The notes beneath the pieces are model-generated. The model was not told where the DNA came from. It saw only the letters and a program-made list of their open reading frames with translations, and did not search any database. Below are positions 11,780 through 23,100 of a stretch of DNA of 64,000 nt, piece by piece. The DNA is taken from NCBI GenBank assembly GCA_010645155.1, contig CM021315.1, forward strand, positions 11,912,902 through 11,976,901. The letters are read 5' to 3'. Origin of the DNA: Tigriopus japonicus (lineage: Eukaryota > Arthropoda > Copepoda > Harpacticoida > Harpacticidae). The stretch's first letter is position 1, and every line of letters begins with the position of its first letter. The translations under genes and the position numbers were made by a program.

Positions 11780-11965
11780 AAGAACCGCTGAATTTCACTG
11801 GACTGGGAGGCTAACGAAAAGCATCTTGATTTCCTGTAGGAACAAATCAACTACGTTCTTCTGAAGATAAGACTTTGTCCTCGTTGATTTGAATACGTAT
11901 TTCAATTTTCAGCTCAATCAAACGTCGGAGTCAAAAGTTTTGCTCTTTCAAAGTTTAGCCTAAGA
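11780..11965 (+). mobile_element. Diverged FB MITE arm
   Basis: Begins CAAGAACCGCTGAATTTCAC and follows the left arm of the FB family through TACGTATTTCAATTTTCAGC to about 11965. It is more diverged than the other copies, so probably older. Confidence 0.65.
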
Positions 11966-12339
11966 TTAGGGTGGAAGGCTTCGGATCGAACCCATCCACC
12001 TAAACATTCCGTGGACGAGCGTTAATCACCCGTGTTACCCCATCTACCTCAAGATATTAAACTTATTCATTGAAATCTAGGGCTGGCTATAGCTGTACTT
12101 CGAAAACAGAAACTAATTACAGTTCCCGTTCCTTTCTCCAAATTTAGGAATCACCCCTGAATGATAACGTCGAGTTTACTGTTGATAAACAGATGTCTTG
12201 AATGATTTCAAGGCACAGTTGATCATATTTGTTACTTTTTGTTTGAAGAAAGTGATCCAAGTCCTCTTTGTAAGAGTTGAGTGCATCTCGTTTACAATCA
12301 TTGTCCCGTACTTGGGGCATTGTGAATCCATTGCGCGGT

Positions 12340-12440
12340 CGGTGAGGGAGTTCTTCATTGATGGCAATCCCAGCATGACAAGCCAAGGAATTTCACATTG
12401 TAGCCGGCGAGGGTGTTCTTCATTGATGGCAATCCCAACG
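12340..12440 (+). repeat. Short direct repeat pair
   Basis: GTTCTTCATTGATGGCAATC occurs twice, at about 12350 and 12416, 66 bp apart. The second copy runs directly into the LTR-like sequence at 12445. A local duplication is the simplest reading. Confidence 0.6.
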
Positions 12441-12444
12441 TAAG

Positions 12445-12591
12445 TGTAGTATTCCCTAGAGACGCTAGTATTCTTGCCTAGCTCCTTCTAATATGTTCCT
12501 GCTCACTTCTAGTAACATATATGTTTGTATATAAACCTCTCTCAATAAGATTAATGCATCTAGTCAGCAACCACTCTCCGACCATACTACA
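12445..12591 (+). mobile_element. Short LTR, copy 1 (possible 5' LTR with primer-binding site)
   Basis: TGTAGTATTCCC...CATACTACA, a TG...CA unit whose ends are an 8-bp inverted repeat. It is related to the unit at 17974-18110: both share the 3' block CCACTCTCCGACCATACTAC. Directly downstream is TGGCGC, which resembles the start of a tRNA primer-binding site. The flanking 5-mers differ (GTAAG, TGGCG), so this is not a clean solo LTR. No second LTR or gag-pol was found, so any internal region is lost or rearranged. Confidence 0.55.
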
Positions 12592-13487
12592 TGGCGCATT
12601 CGGTAGTCTCCACCATTACGCTGGAAGGGCCTCGCCCCTCTCCCTCCCCCTTGATCGGGAAGACGCAGGTCCATGATGCGTGAGGGAGGGCCGTGGATGC
12701 AGCCTACGTCATGGTGGTGCAATGGAAGTCAGGCGGATTTGGCAATCGGGCGGAATGCGTTGAATTAACCCAGATCAAGGGCTTGTGCGTTGAGGTTCAG
12801 AGAATTATCACGAGATGGTGCTGTTCCACGCGTCAACTTGGAAAAATCAGAGCGAGTCATATACATAACTTTTGAAGCTGCTCATGTTTGAAATCAAGAT
12901 GATATGGTCTTAAAAGTTATTGTATCGTGTAGAGGGAATCATCCCCTCCCAAATCCACATATTTTGGGCTGATGAAGTTGATTTGAACTCAAATTATGGG
13001 ATTCGGAAGATTCTCGTTGCCCGTCTAGGTTGAGAGATGTGAGTTTATCCTGACAATGGTTTTGGTTGCGCAACGGGGCTTAAATAACAAAACAAAGGAT
13101 CAAGAATCCGGGATTATAAAATCCGGCAGTTTTCAAAGCATCCAAGTTGCAAAGGTGGTCTGTGGAATGCGAAAACCAAGATTGGAAGAACAAGGGTTTT
13201 CGCATTTCACAGACTACCCTCATGAGTTACATGCTATGAAAAATGTCGTATTTTTATCATCATACCTCAAATATCATTCAAAGTGTTGGCATGTGAGTGC
13301 ACGCATAAACTATAAATAAAAAGGAGCATTTGTTAACACGCCATCCGATTGTTAGCTTCAAAATGAACTAGATGAAATGAAATGAAAAATGAATGAGCTA
13401 GAACTCCTACTTCGTGTAAATTTTCGTTTTGAAGCATTCTTTGATCCACACAATCTCAAATGAAGCAATCGACTCCAATTGCAGTCA
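12592..13487. other. Intergenic, no gene recognised
   Basis: Contains a G+C-richer patch (about 12620-12720) that may belong to the LTR element internal region. No open frame resembles a known protein. Confidence 0.35.
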
Positions 13488-13535
13488 TTCAAGAAGCCCT
13501 GAATTTCCTGGAGTGGGAGGCTAGTGATGAGAATA
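13488..13535 (+). mobile_element. FB MITE terminal fragment
   Basis: TCAAGAAGCCCTGAATTTCC followed by TGGAGTGGGAGGCTAGTGATG matches the outer 45 bp of the FB family. The rest of the arm is absent. Confidence 0.6.
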
Positions 13536-14810
13536 TGTTACTTTTTTATGTGACAGACTGTTTCCATATTAAAATTCCATTCGTTTGAGATCGTTTGCTT
13601 CCTGCTAGCAAAGCCATTCATTGTCTCTAGACTCAGGTACCCCACATTTTTTTCTTTTTTCTCTATAATAGGTCAGATGTTTTGTGTATTCCAAGGTGTG
13701 CTAGCAAAGTTGACTTCAAGGCAACTTCAAGGCAGTTTCAGCCGTTTTGTTGATAGCATAAGCTTTCTTGAATCAGAAGTACACCCAGCAACTCATGAAA
13801 AAGAGAAGTGTACCACTGGTGCCAAGGTGCAACAAGTAGATTCCTCAACAACAATCCAACGCTAGTCATATGTTTAGCATGCACAAACATGTGCTAGTTC
13901 CATTGACTTCAAGTAAACTTCTAGCAAGCTGGGTCGCTATTTGGGCTTAGCATCAGGTTTAATTGATGAGAGGTTCTCCGAGAAGCACGCCTAGAGAGGA
14001 GCATACCAACGTTGTGGAAGCACTCCCATTTGAATACTTCAACGCTGATCAATCGAACTGCAAGCGAACTTCCTTCCAGTGTTTCCTTAAATTAGCTGCC
14101 AAAATTTGCATGCTGCTGTGAGATCAATCAATGTTTTGAGTTGAATGGAGTAATATGAAATAAAGAAGGAGAAATGTGGAAGAGCTGAATCAGCGGGCAA
14201 TTAGTGTTTCGAGAGGATGAATTTACGATCATAGATGTAGAGGCACTTCTAGGTTGGAATGAGAGACTTACTTTCCAAAATGGCAGCTGTCTCAACAAAA
14301 CCAGCCAATTGAACTACGAAGTGTACTAACAAGTACACTTTCTAGAGTTGCCATCAAAACATATGCTCACACCATTTACTTAAACTGGGCGATTCATATT
14401 GCGTTTGGCACGATTTGTCAAAATTGCACCCAACAAACTATCAGAGTGCCACAAGTTCAAATTGAATTAGTATCTGAAATCACTGAATGCGATTTGGTTG
14501 GGTTGCAGAAATCTTCAAAGGAGTTGTGTTTATAAAGTTAATGAAAAGTTTACTCTCAAGTAGACTTTGGAGCAAACCTTCAAGTAAACTAGCAAGCATT
14601 CCAAGACCAATACAACCAAAACATATGACCTATTACCTTTTCAACGCTGCACCCACCAACAAGTCAAGGGGCATGCATTTTTAACTAATTTAAAGAAACA
14701 TTGAAATGAAATGAAAGGAAGTTTGTTCAGAGCTGGTTTGATTGGCTTTGAAGTGTGGTAATCATGTTTCCAAGTGATGTGTTTTGAACCAGGAGCGCTG
14801 CCAGTTTTGA
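13536..14810. other. Non-coding, internally repetitive
   Basis: No supportable gene. Blocks such as CTAGTTCCATTGACTTCAAG (about 13895) recur inverted near 15100-15140, and variants of ACTTCAAG are frequent (13710-13735, 14555-14600). This suggests a decayed repeat spanning about 13.7-15.2 kb whose boundaries could not be fixed. Confidence 0.35.
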
Positions 14811-14814
14811 CTCG

Positions 14815-15035
14815 GAAGTTTATCGCTGTTAAAAAGGGCAGGTTGTATTGAACTTTTTTGAAAAGACCTAAACAAAGACCAATTTGGCAACACTCGATTG
14901 CTGCCATATTTTATGGCAGATAAGGTCCATTGCCTGTTGAAAAGTTTAGTTGTGATCAGGTTTTTGACCCTAAAAACCAAAATGGCAAAGCTCTGCCAAA
15001 AATCCAACTCGAAACACATCAGTAATGAGTAATGT
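14815..15035 (+). repeat. Dispersed repeat R1, copy 1
   Basis: About 220 bp shared with 46284-46500. Both contain AAAAGGGCAGGTTGTAT, ACCAATTTGGCAACACTCGA, TTTGACCCTAAAAACCAAAA and AACACATCAGTA. No coding capacity or terminal repeats were recognised; class unknown, probably a DNA transposon remnant. Confidence 0.7.
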
Positions 15036-15214
15036 TTCCCCTCTTGCTTCTTGCAGATCAAACCTCAATCATGTTAAGGCTAAATAGCTAGGTGGCTTAC
15101 TTGAAGTTGACTTGAAGTCAATGGAACTAGTCCAGCTTGGTGCATGCTTAACTTGTCAGCTAGTTTATGCTCTTTTCACTACTTAAGTTTGGGAAGGCAT
15201 GCTTTTTTTACTGC

Positions 15215-15500
15215 AGTATTCAATTAAGCTCTTTCGCACTTTCAAGTCGAGAGATAGTGTTGCGATGCTAACTTCATACAAGTTGATTGTTCAGCCTCAT
15301 CTTGAATATGCCTCTCCCATTTGGGCTCCAATGAGTTCAGCAGGATTGTAAAAGGCTAAACAGGTTCAAAGATGTTTCACTGAAAACATCACAGGAATGA
15401 GAGAGCTCTCATGTTGGGGGAGACTCCCAAAAGTTAGGCTGTACTATACAGTTTGCTATACCAACTTCAAGTTGTGCAGATGAGAAAGGAATTGTTGCGG
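15215..15500 (+). mobile_element. LINE reverse-transcriptase C-terminal fragment
   Basis: A plus-strand frame with stops reads SYKLIVQPHLEYASPIWAP, then QRCFTENITGM.ELSCWGRL, the post-RT region of LINE ORF2. The same block occurs at 22300-22480 (SIVQPHREYASPIWA). It is short and dead. Confidence 0.75.
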
Positions 15501-15819
15501 TTTTCAGGCTTAATACTTCGTTTTATTAACTTCCATGCTTATCAGAAACACATGTCTTCCGAACATTTTTCCCGCCAAAATAAGCATGGCGAAACCTGAC
15601 AAAAAACTGAAAAATCCTAAATCAAATGTTGAAACAAAAATATCTATCATCCATACTCATGTGAGGTTGAATGAAGAATAAAGCTTTGTATCACGTAACT
15701 TTGTCTTACAAAAATTCATCATTCTTATTGTTACACTCTTATTGCGGGAAATTTAATCCTTCTTGACCTAACACAAGCAAGGTACATATTTTTCACTGAA
15801 AAACGTATTTTTTTTTGTT

Positions 15820-15880
15820 TCCTCTGGAAATCGTGATTCTCATCGCTAGCCTCCTTCTCCTGGAATTTCAGTGCTTCTTG
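15820..15880 (-). mobile_element. FB MITE terminal fragment upstream of apple copy 2
   Basis: The reverse complement begins CAAGAAGCACTGAAATTCCA and continues through GGAGGCTAGCGATGAGAATC, the outer end of the FB family. It lies about 110 bp 5' of the ATG of the second apple gene, so it falls in that gene's proximal 5' region. Confidence 0.65.
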
Positions 15881-15989
15881 AGCCTTTGATAGCTTTCGAA
15901 AGGTAAAATCAATTGAAATTGAGCGTGCGCACTTTCTGTACCGTAAGAGCGTGTCAAACCACTCCAAAATAAATCTCAACAGTGGTAAG

Positions 15990-18900
15990 ATGCAAACAGT
16001 GGCAATCCTGGTTAGTTTGTCATTTTTTACTTTGGATGTCAATAGCAACATAATTCGAGGAACGACATTAGGGCCTGATTTTTTCCGTCCAGAAGGGGAG
16101 CTTATTGATGGTGAGAAGATCCTTTCATAAACAGGGCTAATATTATAATTAATATTAAATGTAACCACATTGACATCGTTTGCCGGTTTCAAATGAACGT
16201 AATATCGTGATTAGTCTAGTCCAGGATACTTATTGTTTGCATCATATTTGTCTGGGGAGAAAAACAAAAAATCGCCTTTCAAAACATTATAGATGAATTT
16301 GGGTTACTGATTTTGCTGATTTTTTACTGATAAAAAAATTTCTTTACTGATCAAGATAAACTAGTAAATTGTTTAATTCTACGGTTGTTGAATCACTTGA
16401 AATCCCAAAGCGTTAGTAAAATATTTATGACAAAATGAGAAGAGGAAGTCAATTAAGATTTCAGTTTTATGTTTTGGAAAACGTCGCTTTAGTGTTGGAT
16501 TTCATGCTCCTTGATTCATACACCCAGACATAAAATTTTTGTCGTAATTTTGAACCAAAATATTTTTATTATCTAAGAATACATTTGAACGACTTCGACA
16601 TCCAATCTGCCCTCAACTAGTCTCTTCTTCCTCAGAAATGATATTTGGGATGCTATCGACCAAAGTGGAAAGTGTGGATGGCTCAACGTTTTTCCCCACT
16701 TTTTCATGTGTCTGCCCTTTGCCTAAAATTATGATGAACAGTTGAGATTCCATGAGCTCTTGAATTAGGACGAACAGTAACATTTCCCGTTATTTTTGGT
16801 TAGAGGTGTTCCAAAACTAGTCTCCTTTCTCCAAAACTGAGCAAAATTTGATTCCCGCCATTCACTATTTTTTCACAGCTGTTTAAAGGCAGATGCAACC
16901 GTGTAAAAAGAAAACGCCGGACATCAAATTGACAATTGCTGTTCCAGGAATAACTTGTCACCTCTTTGTCCTTAAATTACATCATAACTAATCCAAAAAT
17001 ATTCTAGTCACTTTTTGGGGCACACGGGTGGTTTGATTGCGCCAAAGTGTCCAGGCATTGCCGTTACTTTTAGGCTCAAAGTATGACTACGACACAACTT
17101 TCGTGTCAGGGTGTATGCTTTTGCGTTTCTGTCTGTCTTTGCATTGTTTGCCATTTTTGCTCCCTTATAGTCGTGTTGAATAATTGATGAATCAGTTTCT
17201 TCAGTCTTCAAAATTATTTGGTTGCAAGCAATTGGCTAATCACTCTAATAATTCATTCTGCGGTGTTCTTAATTATGAGTTTCGTCATTCCTCCCATTTG
17301 AGATCCGTGAGTTCCTCTTTTGAACACCCAAACTGGTTTCAAAAATTGTTGAAGTTTCGGCTCTTCAGATACAACAAGAAGGGGTGCTCAAAGGTCGCCG
17401 CCCTTTTTAGTTATAGGTTAGTTTCCAATCCCAAACCCATCTCCCAAACATTTCATCCTTTTAGCCTCACCCTTCCCCATCATCGTCCTCCCAACTCCTT
17501 GTCTCATTTCCCTTCCCTCACCCCAAACCTATTTTTATTTCCATCCCTCTCCCAAACGTCCATAATCCTGCCCCTCCTCCCACTTTCTCCCATGGCCAAC
17601 CCAGGTCTTACTCCAATGTGACCGCGTCGACCCTCCCCACTAAACCCTTCCTGTAGGGCAAAATTTTGTTAGTAAGCAGGATTTTTTAAGGTTAGACAGG
17701 AACGTCCAAGAACTAATAGACATTGTCCATTGGAAGACCTTGAGCCCATAAAAGGGCTTTATTTGAACGTGTATTGTCTGATTTCCAAAAAAAGACAGCA
17801 AAAAGGTCAGAGTACTGGAGGAGTAATCCAATGATAGAGAGATCTCCTTCATTTCTATCACACAGACTTGGCTTCATCCAGGAAATTTAGACAAAGAAGC
17901 AACGATCTCTGGTTTTAGGCAAGTTCGTTGTGATAGTGTATGGCCTGGCAATCCCATTTTCCCACATGGGGGTTGTAGTATTCCCGCCTTGCTCCCAAAG
18001 TCATGCTCGTGCTCACTCTAGTCAATCATGCCAATATGTAAATAACGTAAAAAAAAAATGTCTCACTGAATAAAGCATCTAGTCAGATACCACTCTCCGA
18101 CCATACTACAGGGGTGTTTGTCAATATTTCAGGAGAGTCTTACTACTTTTTAGTCATGTTTAATTCACAGGAAAGGAGTTAGATCGGGAGGTTCGTTTTT
18201 GACTCTTTATGGTTGGTGACTTCAATTTTCCCATTGGCATAGTCGAATGGGAGGTTTGTTCGGATGGGAACATTCCCAATTCGAAAACGGCATCACCGTC
18301 TTTCGAAAACTTGGAAGAATTTACGATTTTGCGTAATTTCTCCCAACAGGTTGGTGTAGCAACCACTGCAAAAAACGTTCTGTACTTGTTTTTCTAATGA
18401 TCCTGATCTGATCAGTGACGTTAATGATTAACTTTCTTGAAAGGGAATCCTGTTCCTTGTATCGGTACTAAAAATCTGCAACCCAACTAAACAATTAGTA
18501 AAATTATCTAGTCAATTTCGAACCTACTACCTACTTTGAATATCTCACATAATCCATATTGACATTCAGCTGCAAACCGAATCGATTTTTTTCTATTTCC
18601 TACTCGACGCATTTCATAGATTAGTTCCATCTGCATCCCAAGTTTATTGGAGAAGAAGTCAAAGACAAGGTCAAGGAAAATAGTTTGGTCTTTATAACTC
18701 AATTGACAAGCATCAACATTAAATTCAAATGTGGCCAATTCTTTGGGAGACCCGACCCCAAATTCGGTTGAACAGTCTTCACTGGGGTAGTACATTAACG
18801 ATCCCATTCTCTTATTCATAATTGCTTGATCAGTCCTAGCCCCTAAAAAGGTTGCAATATTTTTTTGCCAATGAAAAAATCACAGTAACCGAGACTTTCC

Positions 18901-19317
18901 GTAAGATGTTCGACATGCCCTGCGAAAGGTGCAAAAATGTTCCCTTGATGACCCTCGTTCTTACACCAGAAATCAATATTTTAAGGCGACAGATTTTGAA
19001 ACCAACTTCCTCGACCACATTTGTTTCAGACGATTAAATGGTGCTAATTTATTTTTCTTTTCCTCTTAGATTGCTTTGAGCACAACATGAATTTCCCGTC
19101 TAATGACATATCAACGCATCCCAATGTCGAATCAAGTTGGCATTGTCAAATGCTTTGCCAGTCTTTCACCGGTTGTCAATATTTCTCTTACAACGAACAA
19201 TACCATGGAACACCAGAAATACGGAAGTTATGTTACCTTAAGTCTCAAAAGGCCCAAACGATGCACCACTTTGGCATCACATCGGGTCCACGTTGTTGTT
19301 GGGGACAACCCTGTTGA
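15990..19317 (+). CDS. Small secreted PAN/apple-domain protein, array copy 2
   Basis: Exons 15990-16110 and 19070-19317 (TGA) encode 122 residues. Signal peptide: about MQTVAILVSLSFFTLDVNS. The mature start is NIIRGTTLGP.FFRPEGEL, closely matching copies 1 and 3. Exon 2 has all eight cysteines at the positions of copy 1, with CQYFSYNEQ, LCYLKS and GITSGPRCC. The intron is phase 1 at the same codon as its paralogues but is 2.96 kb long and contains a solo LTR and a LINE endonuclease fragment. No stop or frameshift is present. Expected role: an extracellular binding protein; the partner is unknown. Confidence 0.85.
17974..18110 (+). mobile_element. Solo LTR, 137 bp, with GGGGT target duplication
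   Basis: TGTAGTATTCCC...CATACTACA, flanked on both sides by GGGGT (17969-17973 and 18111-18115). TG/CA ends, an 8-bp terminal inverted repeat and a perfect 5-bp duplication define an LTR-retrotransposon insertion reduced to one LTR by recombination. An AATAAA lies inside (about 18069). It sits in the intron of apple copy 2. The short length suggests a compact Ty3-like or non-autonomous element. Confidence 0.85.
18170..18425 (+). mobile_element. LINE endonuclease-domain fragment
   Basis: The frame reads MVGDFNFPIGIVEWEVC, then FTILRNFSQQVGVATT. GDFN.P...W followed by a Q.V..(P)T block is the conserved C-terminal part of the apurinic-type endonuclease of LINEs. The frame breaks near 18395 just before the expected LDLVF block. 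No linked RT was found, so it is an isolated fragment. Confidence 0.7.
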
Positions 19318-20190
19318 AACGACAATTTCATTTCCGTGCTTCAAATTCTATTGCACTTTCTTCTTTTAGGTTTCTTTCTTATTTTTTCGTGTTTAACAAT
19401 GACCGAATTGCAGAAGCCAAATACAAACTTCAAGGTATAAAACTTAAACGAGAGTTATTTACTTTTTACTCTAATCAATGGAAACATGGATGCATGGGTT
19501 GATAAACGCAAACCAAGTGAAGGCGCGGTCAAATTATGGGCATCAATCTTACCGGTCATCATTTTTTCAAATAAATTGATATACATGTATAGTTTCTTCC
19601 GGGGACTCACACGTACTTGTAAACTGAATGTCAAAGCAAGGTTCAATTCAATTCAAGATCGACTTTTCAACTCAAATAAGCACCGTGCATATTGTTTTGC
19701 AACACCTTACAGTAATTTGTTGCTCTGAAAGGGCCTTACATAAATCTACTGTAAGGTTAATCGGCGACAACGTGGTCGCTGAAAGCAAGTGAACGTTGGA
19801 TGACTGACTGACCGCTAATTTTCATAAATTGGAAAAAGCATTAATAACAAGTTTGTGCACAGTTTCTTGGAAACTTTGAAAATATGATGTCCTCCACAAA
19901 GCAACCAGTTATCAGATGTCCATTTTGCTTTGGATATCTATGTGCCAAACTGGGAAAAAGAAGGACCCACTCTTTGATAGAATATTTTTATACATTACTT
20001 CATCTTTAGGTGGATAGCAGGAAGTGTGCGTTACATATCGACTTATGTTAGCTAGTCCAATTTGAACCATTAAGCAATCAACTTTAATAAAAGTGGTTAA
20101 TACCTGTTCAAAGCCTCAAAAAGACGTTCTGTCAAATGGTTTTGTGAAGTCAACGAAAATAAACGTAAGAAAGCCCTATCCTTAAAGGAA
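19318..20190. other. Spacer between apple copies 2 and 3
   Basis: No gene recognised. The last 80 bp carry GTCAAATGG..GTGAAGTCAAC ahead of the next ATG, faintly like GTCAAAC..TCAAC segments upstream of copies 1 and 2. A shared promoter element is possible but weak. Confidence 0.35.
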
Positions 20191-20191
20191 T

Positions 20192-23100
20192 ATGCGTATT
20201 ATTTTACCACTATGTTTAACCTATTTTTTGATAATTGGCGCCAAAACAAATATAATTCGAGGCACAACAGTTGGGCCAAAGTATCATCGCCCTAGTGGGG
20301 AGCTTTTACACGGTAAGAAACATACACACTCCGTTACAAAATTACAAGGTCACACAAGTTTTCCCCTAATATGAGGTAAAACTAACGAATGACTTTAAAA
20401 CAGGGTTCGGCAACCGCTTTTGGGTCAAGGCCCACCAAATATAACTAAGTATGTATGTATTTAGGTTATAAGCATTAATGAAATACTTTTTGAGATGGTA
20501 CGTATCAGATCAATGAACGAATTATAAGGGGTAAGGTTGATTTGAACTGCTTGATTGCTTTTTTTGAATTTTGAGTCGTTTTTTCCGATTTTGTCCCCTC
20601 CGGGATGCTGTTCCACAATTTAATAGCTTTTGGAATGAAGCAATGCCTTCGGTGATCTCTTCCATCCGGAATTGCAAGGTCGGTCTTATAGGCCGATCTT
20701 GTCTCGATAACCCGATTATAATCCGATTCCCAGAAGACCATCTTCTCCGTTAGTGATGGAATGTTGCCATAAATTGCTCGATGGATTGCCAACAATATCT
20801 CTTTACAAACCATTTGATTTGCAGTAGGGACATTTGTCTTCTTAGTTAGATCTTCAACTGAGATTGGATGGGACAACTTTTTTCCCGCATGGAACCTCAT
20901 CACTCGGTTAAGAACAACTTGGACACGATCCATGAAGGTGTTGTGTGGATCGCTATCCAAGATTTAAATTTGTCCATTATGCATGTCCAACCCATAACGG
21001 ATATTTGAAAGAATGAGCCCGTGGACTACTAGCATGAAGTGCTTTTTGGGTAAGTGGGCACTTCTATGACCAAGGATCCCAAGTCTTTGGACAACCGTTC
21101 GTATGATTCGGTCAAAGTGGGGTTTGCCCCCAAGATCATAAGCAATATCAAACCCCACGATATTCAATGAGGGGACTGATTGAACCGTGAATCCACCCAC
21201 GTGGTATTGTCAGGGGCCCACCAAACGGACGTTGGTAAGTCCAGGGGCCCACAAGTATAACATTGCGGATGGCTCGCGGGCTTTTGCTAGGACTTTCGAA
21301 GTGGGCAGCCGAAGTGTTTTTGATTTAACAGGTTCAAATACACAAAGTATTACTGAAATGCTCAATTTCTACTTAAATGATGTTCCAAATCCCTGGCTCC
21401 AATCTTTTGTTACCTTATGCGCAGAACATTAGACCATAATGAGTTTCCAAAGTCACTCAAGATGGCTCATGTGGTGCCTCTATTTAAAGGTAGGGATAAA
21501 ACCTTGCCCGAAAACTACACACCAATATCCCTCACGTCAAATATAGCCAAGGTTTTGGAAAAAATATAAAAGCCAAGCTTTTGACTTATTTTGAACTAAA
21601 TGACATTTTACTTCCAAACCAACATGGCTTTATCACTTTAGTCCCTTGACTCAATTGGTTCAACACATAAGCAGTGTAATAGAGGGGTTGGAAACGCACG
21701 AATTCGTTGACGTTATCTACCTCGATTTTGCCAAAGCTTTTGCCAAGGTCAACCACGGATTGCTACTTAATCGTTTATCGACCATAGGTAAAGTATTTCA
21801 ATGGTTCAGTAATCTTATAACTGGAAGAGAGCAAAAGGTTAAAGTTGAGGATAGTCTAGGTCAAAGTGGGAACGTTACTTCAGGAGTTCCACAAGGTTCA
21901 ATCTTGGGGCCCATCCTCTTTGTTATATTCATTGCCCCTCTCCAAAGCGCCCCTAACATTGTTCTGTATCCTCGTACGCTGAAGACATAAAACTTGTGTA
22001 TGGAAGAAATGGTCATTCGTCAATTGGAATGGAAGACGATTTGGAACGAATCTATAGTTGGGTCAAAAGCAATAACATGTTTCCGATTGGGAATCAGTTC
22101 CGAGTCATGACGTTTGGGCAATCTGAACTAGCTTAGGAAGATGATAAAAGTAATGAAATTGAAAGGGCTTCTTCAATCATAGATCTTGGTATTCAAATCC
22201 AAGACACGGGGAAATTCGATCTCACTTCAAGCCAAGGTCACAAAAGCATTTCAAACAAGCGGCTGTTTTTACAGAACTTTTAGGTCGAGAGATCAAATCA
22301 CGATGCTAACATTAAAAAAGTCCATTGTTCAGCCGCATCGGGAGTATGCTTCTCCAATTTGGGCATTACATATTGTAGTTAGCTCGAGTGGTATTCAAAA
22401 GATTGAAAAAGTCCAACGTAGTTTTACCCGTAAAATTAGTGGCATGGAAATCCTATCTTATTGGGATAGGCTAAAAGCCTACGACTTAACAGTTTACAAC
22501 GTAGGTACAAGAGGTATGTAATAATGAGAAAGGGGTAGAATTATGTTTTCAATAAATTTATGTGGAGCATGGGCTTGAAACTTTGAAGTAAGATTTTATT
22601 TTTCCATCTTATCATTGAGTCAAAAAGGTTAGCCTCAAATGCGACGGAATTGATGTAATAAATATCAAACAAATAATTTATCCCTTCTCTTCCCAATGTT
22701 CCCAGAGTTGGAACATATTTTTAGTTCAATATTTTGGTTAGTAGTTATTTACAAAAAAAGATGTTTTAATGTTTTTTCGCATATTCAACAGAAATAAAAA
22801 TGATCTGAAAAAAGGCTTTGAAGTCCCACATTATTCCCTTCATGGCAAAGTTGACTTCGTTTAGAAATGTTGCGATTAAATAATGTGAAGTTAACGTGCA
22901 GAATCATGCCTCTGGTCTGACGGGTTATTCTTGACAGGCCCTGAACGATTGGGGCATTTTAAGGCGGAACAAGTGACCATGACTTCAACCCTGCAAACGA
23001 ACTTGTTTGGGCACAACTGCTTGGAAAACGTCACACCAAAGGTCAGCTGGGGCCTGAAAAGTGTCCAACAAAATGTTAGCCCTGTCTGCCCCAAGGTCTC

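Noticed and set aside
18508..19037. Overlapping frames on both strands after the LINE endonuclease fragment
   Set aside because: No RT or endonuclease motif could be recognised; it could be decayed LINE sequence, but this cannot be supported.
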